17,315 nucleotides of DNA from Candidatus Iainarchaeum sp. (GCA_015520865.1 WAPE01000115.1:1-17315); one strand, 5' to 3'. Positions 7,754-15,924 are shown, counted from the first letter of the stretch. Notes: generated by a model from the sequence alone, not told the origin. Made by a program: numbers and translations.

Positions 7754-8883
7754 CGCCCCGCGATGATCTTGATCACGTCCAGGTGTTTTAGCTCGTAGTC
7801 TTTTCCTATCCTCCTCTTGGTCCTTCCATCAATGGCGGCTATGAACTTTCTTCCTATCTCTGAGTGAATCGCGAAGGCGAGATCGAGGGATGTGCTCCCC
7901 TTGGGTAATATAAGTGCATCGGGAAGGACGTTTCCTTCGCTGTCTGTCCACTTATTCTCGTCTGCCACGGGAAAGACCACGATGTTCTTCGCTAGAACAG
8001 CCCTGTTGATGGCCTCCTGAACACCCGTGGATCCCCATCGTTCAAGAACTCCTTCAACGAGCTCGAGTGCCTTTTTCTGCTCCTCTGAAAGGGGCTTAAT
8101 TATCTCGAAGTTTCCGTCTCCCGGAACGTACTTTATATAGCCGCCCCTTGCGGCCCTCCGAAGGATGAGCTCCGCCAGGGCCGATGTGGGAACAACGTTG
8201 TCGAACCTTCTTTGCAACTCCTTTACCCATTCTTCGGAGCCCTCTACGTCTACCTTGTTGGCTGCTATGATCCGTGTTCTCATCTCGAAGATCTCCCTTG
8301 CCCAATCTTCCTCCTTTCCCTCGGGATAACCTAGCTTGTTCAACAGTCCCTCTACATCGGACGATTTTACCCCCAAACCTGTGAAGGCGTTTACCAGAAC
8401 CTCGTCCCTCTTCTCGGAGGGTAGCTTCTTTGCTTTCTCCCAGGCATTAACCACTTTTTCCTTTATCCACTCGATCAGCTCCCTCTCCAAGAACCTTACT
8501 TCCTCCACAGGGTTTCCTTCCCCGGGATTTCCCTCTAGATCTGTCTTCCCAGAAGCATCGACAACCTGAATAAACGCTTCTGCCTGACGTAGGTCGTCGA
8601 GGAACTTGTTTCCCATACCCCTTCCCTGATGAGCCCCTGGAACGAGTCCCGCAACGTCGATTAGCTTAACCGGCACGAACCGGTTTCCCTCCAAGCAGAA
8701 ACCGCTCTTTGGATTGCAAGGGACCCCTATCTCGGTGTGGGGGCACTTTACGCGAACCCACGAAACCCCAACGTTTGGCTCGATCGTGGTGAAGGGGTAA
8801 GACGCCATCTTTACGTTGAGCTCCGTGGCTGCGTTGAAGAAGGTTGATTTTCCCGATGAGGGCTTACCAACGACACCGATCAC
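7750..8883 (-). CDS. YchF-type (Ygr210 subfamily) GTPase
   Basis: Translation-associated P-loop GTPase of the Obg/YchF group; relatives bind ribosomes, though their exact task is unsettled. Counted from the start chosen here, motifs are G1 GKPSSGKST (residues 6-14), G2 YPFTTIEPN, G3 DVAG (76-79) in the conserved run DVAGLVPGAHQGRG, G4 NKVD, and a C-terminal TGS domain ending in LKHLDVIKIIAGR. The NKxD in G4 and the Cys-bearing insert before G3 (CPH, CNP, GFC) fit the archaeal/Ygr210 branch, expected to prefer GTP. I start at GTG 8883, which overlaps the upstream stop as GTGA, follows GGTGAT and gives MIGVVGK. An ATG at 8901 adds six residues but has no visible ribosome-binding site. It is the last gene of a four-gene operon whose other members are exported or anchored proteins. 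Confidence 0.95.
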   Translation of the reverse strand: MIGVVGKPSSGKSTFFNAATELNVKMASYPFTTIEPNVGVSWVRVKCPHTEIGVPCNPKSGFCLEGNRFVPVKLIDVAGLVPGAHQGRGMGNKFLDDLRQAEAFIQVVDASGKTDLEGNPGEGNPVEEVRFLERELIEWIKEKVVNAWEKAKKLPSEKRDEVLVNAFTGLGVKSSDVEGLLNKLGYPEGKEEDWAREIFEMRTRIIAANKVDVEGSEEWVKELQRRFDNVVPTSALAELILRRAARGGYIKYVPGDGNFEIIKPLSEEQKKALELVEGVLERWGSTGVQEAINRAVLAKNIVVFPVADENKWTDSEGNVLPDALILPKGSTSLDLAFAIHSEIGRKFIAAIDGRTKRRIGKDYELKHLDVIKIIAGR

Positions 8884-9737
8884 CTTATCACCATCCTGCA
8901 TGTTGTTACAGAAGATTTTGGTGGAATGTAAGAAACCCTTTGGGTGAAATATCGAAGGAAGACGGTGTTTTCATCGAGGAGTTTTACTCCCGATACGTTT
9001 CCTTCGAGATTAAGGTAAACTACATTCATTTCGTAGGTGGCGACGTTGTACTCCTTCCCGCTTGAGTCCTTGCATATACAGAACGCCTCACCGCTCTTCG
9101 TTGTGAGGAAGGGATTTAGATTCCACACACCGCTTCCCCGGGAGCTTCTTTCCACTAGAGATCCCTTTACCGAGTAGTTATAGGCATACCGGAAGCTGTA
9201 GTTGGATAATAGATCAACTGAAGCGCTTAGTCTGGGGTTGAACAGGTAGGATCTTAGGAGCTTTGATACTGCATTGATCTCCTCCTGGAGGGGAGCCCTT
9301 GAAGAATCGAGAACGGAGGATCCATTGGGGTGGATGAGTGTGTTCGGATCGGGGTTAGGCGTATATGATTGAACTACGGGGCATATATCTCCGTTGTTAT
9401 CCAGGTTCCATACCGTACATCCTATTTTTCCATCAACGCTCTGACATGTGGCTGTTTTTCCTCCAGGAGGGTAAGTAAAGTAGTTTGGCACGCTCCACTG
9501 TTCGTTCTTCTCGTCACTGTAGAGGGAAGGATCGAAGTTCTTGTTTACCTCTAGAAAGTAGCCGTAGCTTAGAGATTCGCCGATCCCCTTGAGTAGGAGC
9601 ATCTCTCCTTCCTTGGCTAGGAAAACCTTCAGCGAGAACAGATTATAAGACGGCAGTACCGTTAGAGAGGAATAGAACAGCCCTATTATGACCGTAAGAA
9701 AGCCTAGTGCCTCAAAGAAGGGCAACAGCTTTAGCAC
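8880..9737 (-). CDS. Exported or membrane-anchored protein of unknown family (285 aa)
   Basis: Starts at GTG 9737 with a strong ribosome-binding site (GGTGGTGA) inside the end of the upstream gene, which it overlaps by 7 bp. Residues 8-30 (EALGFLTVIIGLFYSSLTVLP) are one hydrophobic helix. The other roughly 250 residues look extracellular, with several N-X-S/T sites and six cysteines (TCQ, GCTVW, ICPVV, CICKD, TTCRM). The helix is preceded by PFFEA, which only loosely resembles a prepilin start, so I do not claim a pilin. The operon begins with a class III signal protein, so a minor-pilin or pilus-accessory role is plausible but inferred. No family recognised. Confidence 0.85.
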   Translation of the reverse strand: MLKLLPFFEALGFLTVIIGLFYSSLTVLPSYNLFSLKVFLAKEGEMLLLKGIGESLSYGYFLEVNKNFDPSLYSDEKNEQWSVPNYFTYPPGGKTATCQSVDGKIGCTVWNLDNNGDICPVVQSYTPNPDPNTLIHPNGSSVLDSSRAPLQEEINAVSKLLRSYLFNPRLSASVDLLSNYSFRYAYNYSVKGSLVERSSRGSGVWNLNPFLTTKSGEAFCICKDSSGKEYNVATYEMNVVYLNLEGNVSGVKLLDENTVFLRYFTQRVSYIPPKSSVTTCRMVIR

Positions 9738-9964
9738 GGTTTCACCACCGGTAGATTAAGGGTGTTTAATTCACCAAAGGTGTTTAGATCTATGTAACAT
9801 GGCGATCTATATCCAAAGGTTGCCGATCCGGTATTTCCTATGAGATCGATGACAGTATTTCGAGGATGGGGCGGTATTTCCAGCGTTTTAACGATGGAGG
9901 TAAGGGAATAAAGTGAGAGGAGGAGCAGGATGATGTATAGCGACGTGAAAAAGAACCCCCTCAT
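9731..9964 (-). CDS. Small single-span membrane protein (77 aa)
   Basis: Starts at ATG 9964 in an ATGA overlap with the stop of the upstream gene, so translation is coupled. Residues 4-26 (FFFTSLYIILLLLSLYSLTSI) form one membrane helix after MRG. The 50-residue remainder, with two Cys (SPCYID and the C-terminal KPC), should be outside. The size and layout are those of a small pilin-like or accessory subunit, but there is no clear prepilin cleavage motif. No family recognised. It lies between the class III signal protein and the 285-residue protein. Confidence 0.8.
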   Translation of the reverse strand: MRGFFFTSLYIILLLLSLYSLTSIVKTLEIPPHPRNTVIDLIGNTGSATFGYRSPCYIDLNTFGELNTLNLPVVKPC

Positions 9965-10353
9965 CCGACCACCTCCACGTTCAGCTCACCACCTTCAACA
10001 CCAACGAGAATGTTACGTTCCCCGGCTTTAATCGATAGGTTCTTCTCTAGGAAGTTGAACTCCGGAAGAAAGACGCTCACAGAGTCGTTTTTGTCCACCA
10101 CGGTCATCTCGCTTCCCTTGAGGGAGAGGTTCATATCGATAGGAGTGTAGATAGTAAAGTAGCTACCTTCATTGATCAATGCTTCCTCTGTTTTGAGCTT
10201 GAAGTTGGTGATAAAGGAACGCAGGGTTAGTACTGTGGAGTAATTCTCGGAAGAGGTGGTTGCAAACCCTGAAAGAGACGGTAGAAGCCCGTAGAAGATC
10301 CCTAAGATCGCCGCTCCAATGAGGAGGATCTCTATGCTAACGTAGCCCTTCAT
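9961..10353 (-). CDS. Class III signal peptide (pilin-like) protein (130 aa)
   Basis: The N-terminus MKGYVSIEILLIGAAILGIF matches the archaeal class III signal consensus: Lys-Gly before the cut, then xxSxE, then a hydrophobic helix to about residue 30. Cleavage after KG would expose the helix for assembly into a pilus-like fibre or leave the protein anchored. The rest of the mature part is a short beta-rich domain with sequons (NYS, NLS, NDS) and no Cys. The ATG at 10353 is fixed by this signature. It heads a minus-strand operon (pilin-like, 77 aa, 285 aa, YchF) whose genes all overlap. Only 37 bp separate it from the divergent RFC gene. The class of signal is sure; the structure it builds is not. 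Confidence 0.88.
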   Translation of the reverse strand: MKGYVSIEILLIGAAILGIFYGLLPSLSGFATTSSENYSTVLTLRSFITNFKLKTEEALINEGSYFTIYTPIDMNLSLKGSEMTVVDKNDSVSVFLPEFNFLEKNLSIKAGERNILVGVEGGELNVEVVG

Positions 10354-10360
10354 CCTACTG

Positions 10361-10371
10361 AATTTATACCC
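10361..10371 (+). promoter_or_regulatory. TATA box of the RFC large-subunit gene
   Basis: AATTTATACCC, centred about 25 bp before the GTG at 10391, predicts a leaderless message. The minus-strand operon starting at 10353 must use overlapping sequence, possibly GGTATTTT at 10387-10380, making this a very compact bidirectional promoter. Confidence 0.55.
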
Positions 10372-10390
10372 TTCTCCTCAAAATACCTAC

Positions 10391-11644
10391 GTGGTCCTCT
10401 GGACGTATAAGTACCGGCCCAAGCGGCTCGATGATATCATAGGAAACGAGCAGGCAAAGCAGATCGTCCGCGCTTGGGCCGAAGCCTGGAAGAACAACAA
10501 GCCACAGAAGCCACTTCTCCTCTACGGACCTCCAGGGGTCGGAAAGACTGCTACTGCCTATGCTGTGGCCTCGGAGTACGGTTGGGACCTCATAGAGATG
10601 AACGCCTCCGATACGAGGGACAGGAAAACAGTTGAAAAAGTTCTTGGAGCTGCATCTGAAGCCGTTTCCCTCTTTGGAGGAAGGAAGCTCATCCTCATCG
10701 ATGAGGTCGATGGATTGTCTCCGAAGGAAGACGCCGGAGGTGTTAGAGCAATCGTAGAGATCCTTCAAAGGTCGAAGAACCCTGTAATCCTCACGGCCAA
10801 CGACGCTTGGGCTCCATCGGTTACACCTCTTCATCCCTATGTGAGGATGGTGGAGTACAAGAGGATCCCGCCCAACCAGCTCGCCGCTTACCTTATGAAG
10901 ATCCTCGACAAGGAAGGCATCCCCTACGATCGAAACGCGATCTTCTTTCTAGCAAAGAGGGAAAGCGGAGATGTGAGGTCTGCCCTCCTTGATCTCCAGG
11001 CGGTTGCCCGTTATGGTTTGAAGATAACCCTTGATCTCGTGAGGGACCTCGGTTTTAGGGACCGAGAGGCCAACATCTTCGAGGTTCTGGCTAGGATCTT
11101 CAAGAGCCAGCACGTTATCCGTCCCTTCACCTTAACCGCCACCCTTGACATGGATCCAGATATGTTCACCTATTGGATCATTGAGAACATCCCCAGGGAG
11201 TATGAAGATCCTGAAGAGATTGCCGAGGCCTTCCAATGGGCATCCCGGGCCGATATCTTCAACGGAAGGATCATTCGACGACAGTACTGGGGATTCCTCT
11301 CTTATGCACAAGAGCTCCTCGTAAATGGGGTTATCGTAGCCAAGAAAAAACCCTACAGGAAATTTACCCGCTACTCTTATCCCACTTGGATCAAGCTTCT
11401 CTCGAAGTACAAAGAAAGAAACAAGAAGAGGAGAGAGCTTGCTGCAAAACTCGGAAAACTCTTCCACCTTTCCCGCAGGAGGGTAATCCTCGACGTATTC
11501 CCGTTTTTACCCCTGTGGTTCAAGAAGAAGGAGTGGGCACGGGAGATCATCCGTAGAGCCAGACTAACCGAGGAAGAGGTTGCCCTCATCCTTGGTACGG
11601 ATCCTTCCGATCCTCGGGTGAAGGAGCTCTTCTCGGAGGGGTAA
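10391..11644 (+). CDS. rfcL: Replication factor C, large subunit
   Basis: The AAA+ clamp-loader subunit that, with RFC small subunits, opens PCNA and loads it on primed DNA. The N-terminus MVLWTYKYRPKRLDDIIGN is typical. Walker A GPPGVGKT (46-53), Walker B LILIDEVD (100-107), sensor 1 LTAND (134-138) and the sensor 2 region SGDVRSALLDLQ (from 192) are all present. At 417 residues it is shorter than many archaeal large subunits. The C-terminus ends KELFSEG with no PCNA-binding PIP box (QxxLxxFF-like) that I can see. It starts at GTG 10391, about 25 bp after a TATA box. Its last codons carry the ribosome-binding site of the next gene, so the two are cotranscribed. Confidence 0.96.
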   Translation: MVLWTYKYRPKRLDDIIGNEQAKQIVRAWAEAWKNNKPQKPLLLYGPPGVGKTATAYAVASEYGWDLIEMNASDTRDRKTVEKVLGAASEAVSLFGGRKLILIDEVDGLSPKEDAGGVRAIVEILQRSKNPVILTANDAWAPSVTPLHPYVRMVEYKRIPPNQLAAYLMKILDKEGIPYDRNAIFFLAKRESGDVRSALLDLQAVARYGLKITLDLVRDLGFRDREANIFEVLARIFKSQHVIRPFTLTATLDMDPDMFTYWIIENIPREYEDPEEIAEAFQWASRADIFNGRIIRRQYWGFLSYAQELLVNGVIVAKKKPYRKFTRYSYPTWIKLLSKYKERNKKRRELAAKLGKLFHLSRRRVILDVFPFLPLWFKKKEWAREIIRRARLTEEEVALILGTDPSDPRVKELFSEG

Positions 11645-11647
11645 AAT

Positions 11648-12616
11648 TTGGTTTCTTTAGTACCAATAATTCCTCTTATCTTGGCTTTCTTGACGACCCA
11701 CCTTATCACTCGTTGGTGGATCCCCGTCGCCCGTCGTTTCGGCCTCGTCGGAAGGGATATGAACAAGTTTGAAGAGGTTTACGTAGCCGAAGCAGGCGGA
11801 ATATCCGTCGTAATTGGTATTGCTGTCGGTATCTTCTTCTACCTCTTCCTAAAAGCCCTTCTTGGAAGTTCATCTCATCTTTCGGAGATCTATGCAATTG
11901 TTTCGGCCCTCGTTCTTTCGGGATACATTGGTTTCATCGATGATATCCTTGGATGGAAGAAAGGTCTTCCCCAGTGGCTGAAACCGCTACTTACGCTCTT
12001 CCTGGCACTCCCCTTCATGACACTAACCCTCCTTTACCCTCAGTACAATCCTTTCCCTGTTCCAAACTGGTTCTATGCATTGATCCTTGTCCCCATCGGT
12101 GTTGTGGGTGCTTCCAATGCTTTAAACATGCTTGCGGGCTATAACGGCCTGGAAGCGGGACTATCCACCATAATCCTCTTCTTCCTTGGTCTGAAGGCCT
12201 TCTTCTTGGGAGAACTTTGGATAGCTTACCTTGCTTTCATCGGTGTGGCCTCGCTTCTAGCCTTTCTACTCTTCAACTGGTATCCAGCAAAGGTTTTCCC
12301 TGGGGATACCCTCCCCTACGCCGTAGGAACCTATATTGCTGCTTTGGCCATTTTAGGCAATTTAGAGATCTTTGCAGCTGCTATGTTCCTTCTCTTCTAC
12401 TTGGAGTTCCTTCTCAAGGCAAGATCCAAGTTTAGGGCAGAGAACTTTGGAGTTCCGCAGCCCGATGGAACCCTAAAACCCAGGTACAAGAAGATCTACT
12501 CTGTGACCCATATCTTCTTGAGGTTCCCTGGGATGACAGAAAGACGTTTGGTCATGTATATTTTAGCCCTCCAGTTCATAATTTCAGGGGCGGTGTTCCT
12601 CGTTTTTGGTGGTTAA
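11648..12616 (+). CDS. ALG7/WecA-type sugar-1-phosphate transferase
   Basis: Polytopic membrane enzyme of glycosyltransferase family 4 (MraY/WecA/ALG7). It moves a sugar-1-phosphate from a UDP-sugar to a polyprenyl (dolichyl) phosphate, the first step of lipid-linked glycan synthesis. Visible signatures are GRDMNK (35-40), the Mg-binding GFIDDILGWKKG (Asp98, Asp99), NALNMLAGYNGLEAG (157-171) and FPGD (217-220). About ten membrane helices fill the 322 residues. The tail TLKPRYKKIYSVTHIFLRFP resembles archaeal ALG7-like enzymes, so UDP-GlcNAc is the likeliest donor, though the sugar cannot be fixed from sequence. The start is TTG at 11648, placed 6-7 bases after a strong GGAGGGG site inside the end of the RFC gene. 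Confidence 0.93.
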   Translation: MVSLVPIIPLILAFLTTHLITRWWIPVARRFGLVGRDMNKFEEVYVAEAGGISVVIGIAVGIFFYLFLKALLGSSSHLSEIYAIVSALVLSGYIGFIDDILGWKKGLPQWLKPLLTLFLALPFMTLTLLYPQYNPFPVPNWFYALILVPIGVVGASNALNMLAGYNGLEAGLSTIILFFLGLKAFFLGELWIAYLAFIGVASLLAFLLFNWYPAKVFPGDTLPYAVGTYIAALAILGNLEIFAAAMFLLFYLEFLLKARSKFRAENFGVPQPDGTLKPRYKKIYSVTHIFLRFPGMTERRLVMYILALQFIISGAVFLVFGG

Positions 12617-12639
12617 TTAAACTTCATTAAGTTTAATTA
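12614..12639. promoter_or_regulatory. 11-bp perfect inverted repeat over the RHH gene's TATA box
   Basis: TAATTAAACTT (12614-12624) and AAGTTTAATTA (12629-12639) are exact reverse complements separated by four bases (CATT). The right arm contains TTTAATTA, centred about 26 bp before the ATG at 12661 and so in TATA position. The left arm overlaps the stop codon of the preceding gene. An AT-rich palindrome over the promoter of a ribbon-helix-helix regulator is the usual layout of an autorepression operator. A transcribed hairpin ending the previous operon is the alternative, but no T-run follows. Confidence 0.65.
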
Positions 12640-12660
12640 CATTTCTCTTCACTTCCTACT

Positions 12661-12888
12661 ATGGCAGACGAAAAAAAGTACACGACGGTTTCCATACCAA
12701 AACCCCTTTACGACAAGATAAAGGAGCTTATTAAAGACACCGGTTTCACGTCGGTATCTGACTATGTTACCTATGTTTTGAGGGAAATCGTGGCTTCGAT
12801 CGAAGAGGAAGAAAAGGAAAATGTTTTCTCGGAAGAGGAAGAAGAAAAGATCAAGGCTAGACTAAGGGCACTAGGATACATAGATTGA
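12661..12888 (+). CDS. Ribbon-helix-helix regulator
   Basis: A 75-residue protein. KYTTVSIPK (about residues 6-14) is the DNA-binding beta-strand, and two helices follow (PLYDKIKELIKDTGF and SVSDYVTYVLREIVASI), the standard MetJ/Arc fold that binds palindromes as a dimer. The last 25 residues are very acidic (EEEEKE, EEEEEK) and end RALGYID. The ATG at 12661 sits at the predicted transcription start, so the message is leaderless. It leads the cysC-sat-phosphohydrolase operon, with 9 bp to cysC. The inverted repeat at 12614-12639 is its probable operator. The signal it senses, perhaps sulfate- or PAPS-linked, is inference. Confidence 0.88.
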   Translation: MADEKKYTTVSIPKPLYDKIKELIKDTGFTSVSDYVTYVLREIVASIEEEEKENVFSEEEEEKIKARLRALGYID

Positions 12889-12897
12889 GGGATCTTC

Positions 12898-13422
12898 ATG
12901 GTCGTTATATGGCTTACCGGGCCATCTGGCGCGGGTAAATCAACGCTTGCTAGAGCGCTAGAACAAAAACTCAAAGAGATGGGAAAGAAAGTAGAGGTTT
13001 TAGATGGTGATGAAGTGAGAAAGACCCTTTATCCGGATTTAGGTTTCTCCGACGAGGCAAGAAAGCTCCATAATAGGGTAGTTATCTATATGGCTAAGCT
13101 CCTTTCTCGAAACGGCGTTTTTGTTATCGTTTCTTTGATATCGCCGTTTCGAGTAGTTAGAGAGCACGCTAGAAGAGAAATCGGGGATTTTATTGAGGTC
13201 TACGTTTATGCACCCTTAGAAGTAAGGATCCAGCGAGATCCAAAAGGTCTCTATGCTAAGGCGATGCGCGGAGAAATAAAAGGATTAACGGGCTATGATG
13301 GGGTCTATGAAGAACCAAATAATCCTGAGGTTTTCGTGGATACTTCTAAAATGAGCGTCCAGGAGGAAGTTGAAGCTGTTCTTGATGCTTTAAGGGAAAG
13401 GGGGTATTTGAATGGTGGCTAA
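12898..13422 (+). CDS. cysC: Adenylylsulfate (APS) kinase
   Basis: Phosphorylates APS with ATP to give PAPS, the universal sulfate donor; cytoplasmic. All family hallmarks are present in 174 residues: P-loop GPSGAGKST (8-16), DGDEVR (36-41), LGFSDEAR, the VSLISPFRVVRE strand-turn, KGLYAKAMRGEIKGLTGYD and the EEPNNPE lid. It is a stand-alone kinase, not fused to ATP sulfurylase. It starts at ATG 12898, with a modest GAGGGA site upstream. The 3' end overlaps sat by 11 bp, so the two steps from sulfate to PAPS are translationally linked. No APS or PAPS reductase is visible in the window, so sulfation is the likelier use than assimilation (inferred). Confidence 0.96.
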   Translation: MVVIWLTGPSGAGKSTLARALEQKLKEMGKKVEVLDGDEVRKTLYPDLGFSDEARKLHNRVVIYMAKLLSRNGVFVIVSLISPFRVVREHARREIGDFIEVYVYAPLEVRIQRDPKGLYAKAMRGEIKGLTGYDGVYEEPNNPEVFVDTSKMSVQEEVEAVLDALRERGYLNGG

Positions 13423-14560
13423 ACCGCACGGAGGGAAGTTGGTTAGATTGGTAGCCTCAGGAAAAACAAGGGAACGAATACTATCAGAACGAGACGAGTA
13501 TCCTAAGATGGAGATCCCAGAAGATATTGCGGTTGACCTCGAAAACATTGCTTGGGGTGTTTATTCTCCTTTGCGTGGGCCAAATAGCTCGGAAGAACTA
13601 GCTTCTATACTTGATACAATGAGGCTCCCTGACGATACACCTTGGACGATTCCCATACTTCTCCCCAAGTTCGGCGGTGACTTCTCAGAGGGTGACACGG
13701 TTTTGCTCACTTATAGTGATACGGTGGTGGCCAGAATTACGGTGGAAGAGATCTACACCTTTGACAGGAAGGAGATCTCCGAGAAGGTGTTCAAAACGAC
13801 AGATCCAAACCACCCCGGTGTAAAACAAGTCTACGATCGCCCCGACACATTCGTTTCCGGTGATATATTGCTTATCGAGGAACTTCCAAACCCATTCGCA
13901 GATTATACCCTTAAGCCTCACGAAACAAGAGTTCTATTTAAGGAAAAGGGATGGAAGACGATCGTAGGATTTCAAACAAGGAATGTACCGCACCTTGGCC
14001 ACGAATACGTCCAGAAATCTGCTTTGACCTTTGTGGACGGGCTTCTTATTAGTCCGGTTCTGGGAAAAAAGAAACCTGGCGACTATAAGGATGGAGTGAT
14101 CTTAAAGGCCTACCAAACACTGTTCGAGCACTACTATCCGAAGAACACAGCTGTATTATCATTCCTCAGGTACCCGATGCGCTATGCTGGGCCTAGAGAA
14201 GCTGTGCACCATGCTATTATGAGAAAGAACCTTGGTTGTACCCACTTCGCTGTTGGGAGAGACCATGCTGGTGTAGGAAACTACTACGGTCCCTATGAGG
14301 CCCATGAGATCTTCAACGAATTTCCCGACCTCGGTATTACGCCCCTCTTCTTCCGGGAGTTCTTTTATTGCAAAAAGTGCGGTGGAATAGTGAATGAGAA
14401 GATCTGCCCGCATGGAGAGGAGTACAGGATACGGTTCAGCGGGACAAAGATTAGGGAGATGATAAGGAGAGGCGAAAGACCTCCCGAATACTTCATGCGT
14501 CCTGAGGTCTTCGAGGTGGTCAAAAGTTTCGATAACCCCTTTGTGGAGGTGGAAAAATGA
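13412..14560 (+). CDS. sat: ATP sulfurylase
   Basis: Makes APS and pyrophosphate from sulfate and ATP; cytoplasmic. The 382-residue protein has the N-terminal PUA-like domain and the nucleotidyltransferase core, with QTRNVPHLGHE (188-198, the QxRNxxHxxH signature) and GRDHAG (282-287). Near the C-terminus a zinc-binding set, CKKC (320, 323), Cys332 and His334, is followed by FSGTKIREM. There is no APS-kinase-like extension. The zinc motif is typical of thermophilic archaeal and bacterial homomeric forms. The ATG at 13412 lies in the end of cysC, with a G-rich site (GGGGG) upstream. Its stop overlaps the next gene as ATGA. Pyrophosphate removal is needed to drive the reaction; no pyrophosphatase is visible here. 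Confidence 0.97.
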   Translation: MVAKPHGGKLVRLVASGKTRERILSERDEYPKMEIPEDIAVDLENIAWGVYSPLRGPNSSEELASILDTMRLPDDTPWTIPILLPKFGGDFSEGDTVLLTYSDTVVARITVEEIYTFDRKEISEKVFKTTDPNHPGVKQVYDRPDTFVSGDILLIEELPNPFADYTLKPHETRVLFKEKGWKTIVGFQTRNVPHLGHEYVQKSALTFVDGLLISPVLGKKKPGDYKDGVILKAYQTLFEHYYPKNTAVLSFLRYPMRYAGPREAVHHAIMRKNLGCTHFAVGRDHAGVGNYYGPYEAHEIFNEFPDLGITPLFFREFFYCKKCGGIVNEKICPHGEEYRIRFSGTKIREMIRRGERPPEYFMRPEVFEVVKSFDNPFVEVEK

Positions 14561-15924
14561 AGAAAATGTTGGTAATCGGACTGGATTCAGCTCCTCCAGA
14601 ACTTCTATTTAACCGGTTTATTGACGACCTCCCTCACATTAGAAAGCTCCTAAAAATTTCCACTTACGGACCCATGAAAACGACAATTCCTGCGATAACG
14701 ATCCCTGCCTGGATGGTTATGGTAACGGGTAAAACCCCGGGAGAGCTGGGTGTTTATGGTTTTCGACACAGGAAGAAAGGAACCTATAATGACATTTGGA
14801 TAGCCAACTCGACGAGTATAAAGGAACCGAAGGTCTGGGACTATCTGGGTGAAAAAGGATACTCCTCCGTTATTGTAGGACTTCCTCCGACCTACCCCCC
14901 ACCAAAGCTTAAGGGTTATCTTATCTCTGACTTTATAACGCCCGACTCGTCCGTTGACTATACCTATCCTCTAGAACTAAAGAAAGAAATCGAGAAATTA
15001 GTCGGCGAATACATCTTTGACGTTCCTTTCCGTAGGGAGGATAAAGATGCCGTAAAAGAAGGCGTCTGGGAGATGACAGAAAAGCGGTTTGAGGTAATTA
15101 AGTATCTTCTAACCGAGAAGGATTGGAACTACTTCCACTTCGTTGAGATAGGTTTAGATCGGATTCACCACGCCTTCTGGAGGTACTTCGACGAAACTCA
15201 CCATCTCTATGAACCTGGAAAGTACTCTTCCGTTATTCCAGACTACTACAAGCTCCTCGATAAGAAGATTGGCGAAATCCTGAAACTCGTCGATCTCGAT
15301 GAAGTTGCTGTGGCCATTGTCTCAGATCATGGAATCCAGCGGATGGACGGGGCCTTCGCCGTTAACCAGTGGCTCATCGAGGAAGGACTATTGAAGTTGA
15401 AGCATCCTGTAGAAAAAGTTACCCGCCTTGGGGAGCTTCCTATTGACTGGGAGAAGAGCTACGTCTGGGGTTGGGGCGGATACTACTCTCGAATGTTCAT
15501 AAACCTCGTAGGGAGAGAACCCAAAGGAATTGTTCAGCCCTCAAAGTTCTACGAGTTCAGGGATGAGGTGAAGGACCTGATCCTTTCCCTCCGAGGACCC
15601 AACGGGGAGAAGTGGGAGAACAAGGTGTTTTACCCGGAGGACATATATCCCAAAGCCCGTGGTGATCCACCCGATCTCATGGTTTACTTTGATAACCTTC
15701 GGTGGCGGGCCATCGGCACCGTTGGTTATGATACTCCGTACCAGAGAGAGAACGACACGGGACCAGACGACGCAGTCCACTCCGAGATTGGAGTGTTTTC
15801 CTTACATCTTCCGGGACAGGAAGACAGCAAAGAGGTCTTCGTTGAGATATACGACTTCCTGCCTACGGTTTTGAAGTACTTTGGTGTACAGAATCCTGGT
15901 ATTCGCGGGAAACCGATTATATAA
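14557..15924 (+). CDS. Alkaline-phosphatase-superfamily phosphodiesterase/phosphohydrolase
   Basis: A 455-residue member of the predicted AP superfamily (type I phosphodiesterase/nucleotide pyrophosphatase-like, COG3379-like). The two-metal site can be followed: Asp10 in GLDS, a nucleophile Thr in TIPAITIPAW (Thr48 most likely), Asp201 and His205 in GLDRIHHAFW, Asp257-His258 in SDHG, and His408 in DAVHSEIG. There is no signal peptide or membrane segment, so it is probably cytoplasmic. It starts at ATG 14557, overlapping sat by 4 bp after a strong GGAGGTGG site, and so is translated with it. The coupling suggests a substrate linked to PAPS use: adenosine 3',5'-bisphosphate, a nucleotide sugar, or a sulfate or phosphate ester on a glycan. 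Which one cannot be told from sequence. Confidence 0.88.
   Translation: MKKMLVIGLDSAPPELLFNRFIDDLPHIRKLLKISTYGPMKTTIPAITIPAWMVMVTGKTPGELGVYGFRHRKKGTYNDIWIANSTSIKEPKVWDYLGEKGYSSVIVGLPPTYPPPKLKGYLISDFITPDSSVDYTYPLELKKEIEKLVGEYIFDVPFRREDKDAVKEGVWEMTEKRFEVIKYLLTEKDWNYFHFVEIGLDRIHHAFWRYFDETHHLYEPGKYSSVIPDYYKLLDKKIGEILKLVDLDEVAVAIVSDHGIQRMDGAFAVNQWLIEEGLLKLKHPVEKVTRLGELPIDWEKSYVWGWGGYYSRMFINLVGREPKGIVQPSKFYEFRDEVKDLILSLRGPNGEKWENKVFYPEDIYPKARGDPPDLMVYFDNLRWRAIGTVGYDTPYQRENDTGPDDAVHSEIGVFSLHLPGQEDSKEVFVEIYDFLPTVLKYFGVQNPGIRGKPII

Noticed and set aside
12614..12639. Inverted repeat as an intrinsic terminator of the RFC/transferase operon
   Set aside because: No run of T follows the hairpin, the arms are AT-rich and weak as RNA, and the right arm occupies the TATA position of the next gene. 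An operator fits better, though a dual role is not excluded.
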